From Hermodice carunculata (Eukaryota > Annelida > Polychaeta > Eunicida > Amphinomidae), in NCBI GenBank assembly GCA_964020975.1, contig OZ026628.1, positions 60,262,425 through 60,326,424 on the forward strand: 64,000 bases of DNA. The letters run 5' to 3'. Shown here one piece after another: positions 32,520 through 64,000 of the stretch. How positions within the stretch are numbered: the stretch's first letter is position 1; each line of letters opens with the position of its first letter. The translations under genes and the position numbers were made by a program. Under the pieces are notes generated by a model. That model did no database searches. It worked only from the letters and a program-made list of their open reading frames with translations, and was not told the origin of the DNA.

Positions 32520-33780
32520 TAAATCTGAGGCATTTAACTGCCATGGATTTAAACAAAGTGTTCCATATATAATGTAGCGTTTCAAGAAATGTGACTTATT
32601 GTGCATATCGGAAACATGGCTAAGGCCACAAGATGTATTTATTGTCTGTGACTCTCTCGCGGACTCGTTTCCCAATCTTATTTATTTTACAAAAAGTGCA
32701 ATGACAGATGTTGATGCTGACTATCAAGGTAGACCGTTCGGTGGAATTGCTACTCTGTGTCACCCCAACCCAAAACTTTCATTCAGTGAGATCGATATAC
32801 CCAATGACAGAATTCTTCCAATTGCAATACATGACTCTTCAGGTTCTATAGTACAGATCATTGTCAATGTGTATCTTCCATATTTTGACTCTGTTAATGT
32901 TGATATATATTTATCTACTATTAGTGCCTTACAAGCACTTCTGGACAACTATGGGTCTGTTGCCCCCATAAAGATCTGTGGTGACTTCAATACTTCTCTT
33001 CCAAGGAAAAATGTTTTACACAAAACATGATATAGGGACCCAGGTTTTAACAAATACAGTTCTATCTTATATAACTTCATGCAAACGAATGATATGATAG
33101 TTTCAGATTTTCTTTTTCATCAAAATGTCAAACATACTTTCTTCACCCATACTAGAAAAGTTAATACCTGGATTGACCATGTTCTTACTAATAGACATGA
33201 TGTTGAAAATGTATTGGACTGTGCTATTATCAGTGACGAACCCTTGAACACTAGCGATGACTTCCCATTAATGTTACCTTTCATATGGCAATAGCTGATA
33301 ACTCACATATGCCAAGCAGTCAACACCATCCTGGTATGAAACACTCTAATATATCTACTAAATGGGATGATTCTACCCCAAAACAAAATTATTCTTATCT
33401 TTTAGAGCAAAAATTAAAGAAAATACAATTATGTAAGATTCCTTCATTGAGCCAGATTCAGATGCTCAAACAATTGTTGACAATTATCGTGATGTTCTTA
33501 ATGATGAAATTCATGCTGCTGCCATTGAGTCGGGTTGTGCGTTGAAGCGTAACTCTATAAGTAAATCAAAGTCATGGTGGTGTCTAGAGATGAGTAGCCT
33601 TCATGAACGTAAGAGATTCTGGTATACTTTATGGACCGACTGTGGTAAACTAAAAGAGGGACAACTATATGAATGCCATTAGAATGTTAAAAATTATTTA
33701 GACGGCGTTCCAGAAACTATATTAATTCAATTAATAGTGCAGTTACAACGAACTTAATCTAATGTATAAGTCTAGAAACA
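32520..33780 (+). mobile_element. LINE fragment: endonuclease and connector only
   Basis: FNCHGFKQSVPYI, CDLLCISETWLRP (catalytic Glu), YQGRPFGGIATL and KICGDFNTSL are endonuclease blocks. They are followed by WIDHVLTNR and, where SDH is usual, NTSDDF. Connector-like text (KSWWCLEMSSLHERKRFWY) reaches about 33,730. No ORF1 or RT is present, so both ends are missing. The GRPFGGIA block differs from the CR1/L2 copies in this window and points to another LINE clade, not identified. Confidence 0.7.
32599..33294 (+). pseudogene. AP-endonuclease remnant
   Basis: Two frames (32,599-33,030 and 33,079-33,294) carry the central and C-terminal endonuclease. The frame breaks after PRKNVLHKT and resumes with FMQTNDMIVSDF. 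It is part of the 32.5-33.8 kb LINE fragment. Confidence 0.75.
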
Positions 33781-34060
33781 TCAAAGGACGGGGGGCGCGA
33801 CGCCGGGCGCGCCCTATGCAAGACACGCCGTTGGTATTATAGTGAACACTAAGGTATGAAACTCAAGTCCGAACCGGTATACATCGCTCTCGCAAATATC
33901 ACCAGCGCTTTCATTTCGACAACTTTCAAGCAAAACGAATTGGTGGTTTCTCCTCTTACTAGGTGAACGTCACACCGGGTTGAAATGGAATCATATGTTT
34001 GTCAGCGGAAAGTAAGATTAAGTAGCTTATTTCAATGCACATACCATGCAAATCCTTTTT
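33781..34060. other. Short GC-rich patch, no gene recognised
   Basis: 33,788-33,830 contains GGGGGGCGCGACGCCGGGCG, unusually GC-rich for the window. Nothing coding was seen. Confidence 0.5.
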
Positions 34061-34087
34061 CTTTGTTTCTTTTTCTTTCTTATTTTC

Positions 34088-34118
<31 letters not shown>

Positions 34119-34290
34119 GTCTTCTTCTTTGTCTCTTTCACTCTCTCTCTCGTTCTTTCGTTCTTTTTCTTTTCTGTCTCGCAATATTTCTTTCATCTGT
34201 TCTGGTTCATTTCTGTCTGCTTTGTCTCTTGGTGGATTGATTGATTGATTGATTGATTCATTCATTCATTCATTCATTCATTCATTCCAT
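34061..34290. repeat. (CTTT)n, CT-rich and (GATT)n(CATT)n repeats
   Basis: A pyrimidine-rich CTTT/CTCT tract lies at 34,061-34,190, and GATTGATTGATT followed by CATTCATTCATT at 34,227-34,287. Confidence 0.95.
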
Positions 34291-37200
34291 ACATGGGAAT
34301 ATTTAAGGTAATGTCAAACCTGTTTTTGGATAATTGTTCATTTGAGATTTTTAGACATTTGCTAGACGTATATGCCGTCTATATTATGTCCACATTTTGT
34401 ATTTCTAGCCCCAATGCAATCATAAAAAATGAGAAAAGAATACTGTCAATGTTAACATGGTAGTCAATAGACCGTGTTATCTTTGATTGTTTCAATAAAA
34501 TATTCCTTTGATAGTTTCATTAAAATGTGTTTAAACCAACTTTTACATCTTGACTATAGACAATAGGTATCTGTCCTTAAATATTTGTTTCACGTGAACA
34601 TTTCTCCAAAACGAGTTATCTGATTTTACACAATTAAAAACCGATTTACTCTAAGACTTTACTGGTGCCAAAACGTATCCGGAATTTTCTAAGAAATGAA
34701 AAGTTCTTTTTCAATACATATCAAAAATGAAGATTCCCAAAAACTGGAGCATTTTAATAAAAAGCCGTTTTCACTAAAATACATTTGTACCCAAAAGGGT
34801 CGGTTTATACAACATTGGATTTTGAGTTCCATTTTTAGTGCAGACAGATTACTGTAAATCCTTGTAGTCAATTGAGTATATAGGTTTATTATGTTGGATA
34901 TAAAGATGATGCTTGGGGGTATATATAAATATATTATGTTATTGCTTAATTTTGTTAATAGTGCGTTTGAAAAAGGCTCGAAATTTATGGGTCACACATA
35001 ATTTGTTATTGACACGAGTATTCCGCTACATAATGATTAATTTTATATTGGTGACGTTTTGACAGTATAAAGTTTTATCATATGTTTCGGGAGTGCACTT
35101 ACCTACTATGTATAGTATATGTCAACCTAGATTTTTCATATTATGCATTGTCAGCCCGGTTAGGGGGGAGGGCATTTGATCAGCGTATATTGCTGATGTA
35201 AGCTCTGCCAAAAAGATCACCAGTAACCACTCTTGCAGATCCTAAGCATGCCAACACCACATCCCTGTTTTCAGTGTTCCTTTTAAGCCATGACATTTCG
35301 ATAAATAGTACAAGTGATACCTCCCTCAACCCCACCCCGATAAAAGCACCAAATATACTGTATCACGGTAAGTTAATTTAATTTTTATTATGTGTTGCTT
35401 TTGTATCTTATAAATGCGACTTCATCAGCTGCTCTTGCCAAATCATGCAGCTTCTCCAGTTAAATCCATCCTCATTTTTTTTTTTTTTTGTTATTGGCTT
35501 TCGTTGAGGCATGTTTTCTTTTTCTGTGGGCTTAACCTTGGACAGCCTACCCACCCTGAATTTAGGGTAGTAGCCCCTTTATTCAGAATCCTTTGATCTG
35601 CTCCTGACTACCATTATGACAACATTACTAATAATGGCAATGGTAGCATTAAATTGGGCAATCCATGTTATACATTCTCATGGGGGGGGGACTGTCATGA
35701 ATTTAGAAAAAGAACACTAGATATGAGGAGTTATGAATGTATGTAGGCCTATCTTAATCATCCAGACCTCATGTGTAGATTTCTCTGGTTCAAAGTTAAG
35801 GACGACCATATAGATTGATAAAAAGTGCAATATGTCCAATGATAGCATGTTTTTAACCTATTTGGGAACCTTGATTTTGTGCAAATTTTCAAAGGATAAA
35901 AATATACTTGTGCGCATTTTGAGATACTCAATTTCCCATATTTTCAACAACAAAAAGTTTAAAAAGTTGTAGCCAATTATACTAGATATCTAATGCCACA
36001 ATGCAAGTCCATAATGGGACCAATATTTAGAGCGCCAATATGTAATACTATAATAGAAAATACAAAAAATATAATTAATAATACATCTAATAAAACACAA
36101 ATTAAAAAAAAATGAACATTTAACACCAAATTAAGATACTCAGGAATTCATGTTGATGATAAGTACTTGTTGTTTTGATTTTTTGTTGTTTTTTTTCTAT
36201 TTTTTCTTGTTGTTGTTGCTTTTTTGTTGTTTTTTTGTTTTTGTTTTTTTGTGTTTTCTGCACTCACAATTTTGATATATATAGTAATCTTCTTTGAACG
36301 TTAGTATTTTACTTAAATCATGCTTTTCACCACCTAGCTGCCTCATTAAAACTTATGTGTTGGGTCTTTACATTCGGTTTTGGGGAGAAAAATTTTGTTT
36401 GCTATTAAAACAGCAAAAATTTGCTTTTAATTCGGCTTTTTGCCGTTTTAAGCTATTTTGCCTTGAAGAATTAATACATCATTTTGTAAGTTTAGGATTA
36501 TAGTCATCTGCTCTACTCAGCGTTTTAATATATGTTTTGGCACCGTAAATATTTTGTTTTCTACAATTTTGGACATTTAAGTATTCCTAGGACAGCAGTT
36601 ATGCCCCACAGTGGATCGCCGTCAGCTGCATTTACCCTCCCGCTTTGTGCGCCTAATAATAGAAACTAATTCTTGGTGTTCTTTGCACCATGCGGTCTGC
36701 TTTGAAAGTGCCTTTTGGGGTCTGGAAATGGCAAATCCATATTATGTCCATTCACAGTTAGTTTTCTGGAGGCTGTAAGGTTAAAAACATATAATTAAAC
36801 GGCATTGCAACTAATAAACTGGCAGTGACAGAGGCCTGTTTGCAGTTAATCATGGGATCAAGGACTTTGACTTGCATGTTTAGGTCTGGTACTTTGTTCG
36901 AATCACTATATTCAAGTAACCTTGTCCCTAACTTTGCTGATACTAATCTGATTGCCATATAACTTCGATCCACTTTCTACACAAAATTTATCTTATCCAA
37001 AAAAATAAAAAGAAACTCTCACAGTTTTTATAGGTCTACCGTTTTAATCACAGAATTCATTATGAACGTATGATCAACACCCATAACAACAAACGAATCA
37101 GAGGCAACATAATCTGCGTATAAGTTGCTTCTGGCTTTTCACTGTATCACATGTCCTGGGTTCTTTACTACCGCAGTGATGATCACCTAATGCTGCCTGG

Positions 37201-37377
37201 TGCTCCTGTGCACTTTCTAAGGTTGCGAGCTGGGTAGGTCTGTCGTTCCAGAAAGCAAATCAAGCAAACTGCTTTCCATGACGCCAACTTCTCCCATCCA
37301 CAGATGGTAGTAGCGCAAAGCACATGATGGCATCGTTACTTTGTATGCTCTTTCGCAAAGTCCCCGGATCAATATTT
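34291..37377. other. 3-kb stretch without recognised gene
   Basis: AT-rich and non-coding as far as can be seen. T-rich or TTG-rich runs lie at 35,470-35,490 and 36,170-36,255. It probably includes 3' flanking sequence of the receptor gene on the minus strand. Confidence 0.5.
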
Positions 37378-37383
37378 TTTATT
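37378..37383 (-). promoter_or_regulatory. Candidate AATAAA polyadenylation signal
   Basis: The minus strand reads AATAAA here, about 610 bp downstream of the receptor stop codon. It is the first one noticed in that direction. Position only; no transcript support. Confidence 0.3.
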
Positions 37384-37990
37384 GCCAATACTCCCCGATT
37401 TTTATAATGAAGATCCACATAATATCCTTGTACGATGTCTTGTATTTGCTCACATTGCTATTTTGTGTGATCTGTCACATGGTAACTACTTCATTTCTGT
37501 AATATATTCAATTTCAATGTTGTAAGTTGTGCACCCTTTACACTGATTGCCTGAGGAATCGTGTAATTTTCCTGCTCTTTGTCCTGTGATACGTGCCTAC
37601 CTTGGCATACAACCAGGTGTAGGGAGTTTTCATTTACATTTATGGTAACAATTATACATGTGAATGCCCTTGTTGTAACATCAGTGACTAAAACAATATC
37701 AAACGAAATCACGTACTTGCACTGGGTTCATCTAAAGTGGCTGCACTTTGCTGTCTTCTTAGGTCCGCCTGTTTCAAATTGAGCTGATGCGCCACAAAAT
37801 TGTGATTTCCCAATCATGGATATCTCTACAATATAGAGGTATTGGTGTGGTGTTACTTTTCCGAAATATAGAGATGCAAATCAGTAAGTAGCAGAAGGGT
37901 TGATTGCTGTTTTACATTTTTTTCTGGCATTTATGCCCTTGCAGGTCAAACAAGCGCTTAAAATGATTCAATTGATAGTTGTTTTTCTAT

Positions 37991-60081
<22,091 letters not shown>

Positions 60082-60241
60082 AATCGAATGAGACTGCAGG
60101 GGTCATTTTCACTGATCATACCGTTGGCACAAAAGAAGATTTCCCCAGCCTCCATTTCCAAATCACGCGTGTCAGCATACAATTCATTTCACATTTTTGC
60201 GCAAGACTTGTCCTCAAATAATCACACTAATCAGAAAGACA

Positions 60242-60502
<261 letters not shown>

Positions 60503-60687
60503 TTTTCCTACTGTATGGTTTCTGGCATTTGCATTTTAATCGATTTGAAGACTTAAAAAACTGAAGTTGACATACCCAGCAGACGGTCAATTTCTCCTAT
60601 ATTTTCATGACTTAGAACTCGTTTTGACAATTTTTTCAATCTCTCCTTGCAAACAATCCATGAAAAAAGCGTCACTATGTAAACAGA

Positions 60688-60838
60688 TACAGTGCAACCT
60701 GTTTTAAGGGACCACCCACCGGCCCTGTGAAAAATGGTCCTTTCTGACAGGTGGTCCCTTGAGGCAGGTAAAATTAAACTAAAACATGCCAATAGGGATG
60801 TTGGCCCTTAAACACAGGTGGTCCCTCAGCAGAGGCGG
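60688..60838. mobile_element. Putative pogo-like MITE, about 150 bp
   Basis: TA then CAGTGCAACCTGTTTTAAGG and GACCACC at the left is loosely mirrored by GGTGGTCCCTCAGCAGAGGC at the right, with one more internal GGTGGTCCCTT. The form is that of a CAGT-starting, TA-flanked inverted-repeat element. Degenerate, no coding capacity. Confidence 0.45.
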
Positions 60839-61542
60839 GCTGATATGCAGGCCCTACGGTACCCCAGTTTGATTCTGGCCCTCACGGAAAATGTCGTAAG
60901 AATAGTGCATTTTCTATGCCCACTTTCAATTTGGAAAATAAGCCAAAATTTGCTTTAAACAACTTTGGTCTTTAGTGCAATGCTGTTAGACCTCTCAGCT
61001 TGTTCCTGTACAAATGGTTTCATATTTCGCCAAAGGACATTGATACTGAATGGTGCTCAGATGATTAAATTAGCTACTGATGCAACAATCCGAATTTTGC
61101 ATTATTTCATTATCACATTTTAATAAAAAGGGTGGAAATAGTATACCCATAACACAACACAATTCTAAACTGAGGTGCGGTTTTAGTAGCTTGAACTCTA
61201 AAAGTCCTGTCGCATGTGTTGCGCATGTGATATTCTCTGTAGAATAAATCACCATATACGGTATGCCTAATATTTTAAAGCAAGAATGCAGATTGGACAA
61301 TGGCATCTTCATTTTTCTAGAAGTAGTGGGATGATTTACTGCAAAAACCAAAGACTGCTGTTAAATACACTATTTTGCAATGCTCAATTAAGACTCTCTG
61401 CAGGTGTCTGTGAGAAAATTGTGTTACAATCTTGCAGAAATATTGTTGGGTGTTGTGTGTGTATTAGCTGGTTATAGAACACATAAGACCCTGCAGAATC
61501 CCATCTCAAGATCTCTTCACTTATTCTATGAATACATTTTAC
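60839..61542. other. No gene recognised
   Basis: A minus-strand frame at 61,070-61,351 has several Cys and an N-glycosylation motif (ENIT) but no identified domain. Confidence 0.4.
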
Positions 61543-61810
61543 CAAACACAAGCTCATTCAATATCCTTCCATTTGTTTTATTTTCCGCCACGAGGAATTC
61601 TAACTCACTCGAATTGCGAATACCCCAATGTCCTCTGCAGTTTCCACGCGCCACAGTCTCTGGACATGAAAAGTGCTCATCATCCCCACTGCAGATCAAT
61701 TGGGGGCTTCCGGGCTGCACGGAAAATGACAAATTTCTGCACTTCTGTGCTATGGCCATCAGTTTTCCACTGATTATATCGAGTATCCCTAGAATAACCA
61801 GCATGCTCAT
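61543..61810 (-). CDS. Weak candidate exon: signal peptide plus Cys-rich ectodomain
   Basis: The minus-strand frame opens with MSMLVILGILDIISGKLMAI, a signal-peptide-like run, followed by a short region with five Cys and N-glycosylation motifs (NLS, NSS, NKT). VQPGSPQLIC vaguely recalls the start of an immunoglobulin-like domain. A possible donor (GTAAAATG) follows at 61,542. No downstream exon could be tied to it, and the frame is short enough to be chance. Confidence 0.22.
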
Positions 61811-64000
61811 GGAAAATAATATATCAAAACAAGAATGGCTACATCAACAATAAGTCATTTTTTGCTCCGCATGATTTGGCAACCATCTATTATCCTCATA
61901 GTATGATATGATCGAATGTAAGTTTTACGAAGGCACATTCTGTATCAGAAAAGCGTGTCCACAGATATAATGCCCGCGCGAAGCTTTACGGCTTCATATT
62001 GCATACATTTATATGCTCACTGTTGAATGTTCATAATATTAAAAGTCCAGCCATACATCTTTATCTCAATATTATACAGCCGTATCTGCTTCAATGACCA
62101 AGTAATGATACGCAGACATAATATTCAGATAATGACATTTTTGTATATATTAAGGTCATTTTTCATACAAACAAACAGATAAATAAACCATACACAAATA
62201 TGTTTTTCGCAAAAACGACTGCAAGACCCAAAATTTGAGACCATTATATTGCACTCAAAATAAAATAAACCCTCTAATTACCAACACATTTGTCAATCAT
62301 CTGCTGATGTTTTACTGCAATATATCCATAATTAGTTCAGTTTCCATTGTAAATTTCTTTTAGTTATCATCCTCCCTTCGTGTCGCTGTTGAGTAAAATC
62401 TAAAGTATATATGATTTTCCGATCCGTGTGCTACGAATTGTTAAAGAAACATAAAACATATAATTTTCCCTTAATTTCCAGCCTGTCTATTATTTGGTAA
62501 CTGTGTCTTAGTATTGGATACTGCTTTGCTATGCCGCGTATTTCCTGATTAGCATGCACCACTATCGGAGCAGCAGCAGGTGGATGTAAATGCCCAACTC
62601 TGCCCGATTTCACGTTCCAAACTGCTTGCCGGGTCGCTCACTCCCTAATGCCCACGCATCTTGCTGTGCCAGGGCGAGAAAAGGACAGCTATTTTCCAAC
62701 CTTTGACCTAATTTTAATCATGGCAGCGGTCACATCTGTTGGCGATCAGGTTGTAGTATGTCACACCAATTTCTGGTGTTGGGAAGAAAAATATTTAGGC
62801 CACAAATTATCTTAGAATATGCAAGGAAAAACGAAGCCAAATTTCTTGGCGAGCGAAACCCAATGATACGCAATGATATAGACCCAATGTTTAGCGAGTT
62901 GAAATCTGTTGAAGCTGCCGGTGTAAAGGAGTCATAGGCCATTTTGACAACATTGCATACACAGCGATTTGGTCTTTTGCAGGTATAATGTTATGTTCAA
63001 GAACAACAAGTTATCTGTTTCATATTTGAAACCTTGGTATTTTATCATGATTTTTTTTGTTTTCCTAAATTCCCAATTTTTGTTTGCAACTTATAAAACT
63101 CAGCCAAATGCAATGTTAATGAACACATGTCAGCTCCACCTTACTCAGCTACACTGAAGTAGTCTAGGCCCATCTCATGCAAGGCCCAACAGGTACGCAA
63201 GTGCAAAATGCACGTACATATTGTTTAAGAAATAGATATAGTTTCATGAAAGTAAGGACTAGTGTGACTGCATATTGTCTTGGGTTTTGTTTCACAGATA
63301 ATGGCCGGAACATTGATTTGATGAGCCTGTGACAGGCAGTGTCTAGGGCTTGCCTGATGGAGGGAAAAGAAGGAAACCCTGGAAGAGTAACCGTGTTTCA
63401 GTTTCAAGTTTTACAGCGACAAAAAATAAAATGCTCATATAGCAAATAAAAGCACATTTTAAATTCAGGGTTTTTTTAAGTTTCATGCTTAAATGGAAAC
63501 CAAACTAGTTGTAAAATCAATAGGCCTATTTCTCTATGCTTAAATTTAAATTGTTGAAAACCTTTGATTTAAGACCAGTAACTGAAAAAGAGAAGTCAAT
63601 TAAAAATGTCAAAAAAAGAATATTTCAATTGACTCAGAGGATGTATTATTCTGGGGATAAATTTAACACTTGTGATAATTGAAGATACGAATAGAACTAG
63701 CTGCTAAAGCCGATGGCGTTTAACTCCTCTTACCCTAAGAAATGTTTATCATTAACCATTTTTGATGACAGAGTGCTTCCATATATATCCCACACCAACT
63801 TTCCAATCCAGCTTCATTTACATGTACCGAAGCAGAACAAAATGGATAAACTCAACCTTGTAAAAAATATGGGCCATCTGCAACACATTTACAGATATAT
63901 GCAATGGATTTTTTACTCTTCAATGCTCCAAGAGTTCCCATAATTCTGTTTTGCCCATATGACCAAAATGCTGAATTAAAAGGCTTATTGAAAACGCTTA
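61811..64000. other. No gene recognised to right edge
   Basis: AT-rich sequence with only short open frames on either strand and no recognised domain, RNA or repeat. A slightly GC-richer patch lies at 62,540-62,720. Confidence 0.5.

Overview
This is eukaryotic genomic DNA. It is AT-rich, intron-containing and crowded with microsatellites, decayed non-LTR retrotransposons and small DNA elements. The repertoire suggests a marine invertebrate animal: CR1/L2-type LINEs with esterase, PHD-finger or coiled-coil ORF1 proteins, a BEL/Pao remnant, and a GRL101-like receptor with LDL-receptor class A repeats, leucine-rich repeats and seven membrane segments. An echinoderm, hemichordate, cephalochordate or lophotrochozoan would fit; the sequence alone does not decide the species.

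The right third (37,991-60,081, minus strand) holds the one convincing host gene. Two very large open exons, 56,995-60,081 and 37,991-41,218, join in phase 0 across a 15,776-bp intron and predict a receptor of about 2,104 residues. The junction falls inside a C-type lectin-like domain: the upstream exon has its first half and the downstream exon its second. The rest of the downstream exon adds a second lectin-like region, four LDLa repeats, leucine-rich repeats and a 7TM domain. The intron contains a tRNA-like SINE pair, a minisatellite, two antisense LINE remnants, a duplicated block, several microsatellites and a divergent pair of CTCF-like motifs.

The left two thirds is mostly mobile DNA. 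A broken CR1/L2-type LINE lies on the minus strand at about 0.4-3.45 kb. A cluster of short dispersed repeats and a 144-bp satellite carrying nuclear-receptor-like DR1 motifs fills 6.4-7.9 kb. The best-preserved LINE (ORF1, endonuclease and RT, with a 2A-like motif) spans 9.55-15.64 kb on the plus strand, followed by a BEL/Pao pol fragment at 16.1-16.5 kb. From 17.2 to 25.9 kb a 26-bp TA-flanked sequence occurs as an exact inverted pair. Between its two copies lie a tandem duplication, LINE 3' ends and a 1-kb element whose inverted ends are built from a reiterated 26-bp palindrome. A minus-strand LINE with PHD finger, coiled coil, esterase and endonuclease parts lies at 26.6-31.4 kb. A near-perfect hairpin and an isolated LINE endonuclease fragment follow at 32.4-33.8 kb.

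The stretch 33.8-38.0 kb and most of 60.5-64 kb hold nothing recognisable apart from simple repeats, a small MITE-like element and one weak candidate exon at 61.5-61.8 kb. All LINE copies look inactive. No tRNA or rRNA gene and no CRISPR array was found. Family names are from remembered motifs, not from a database search.
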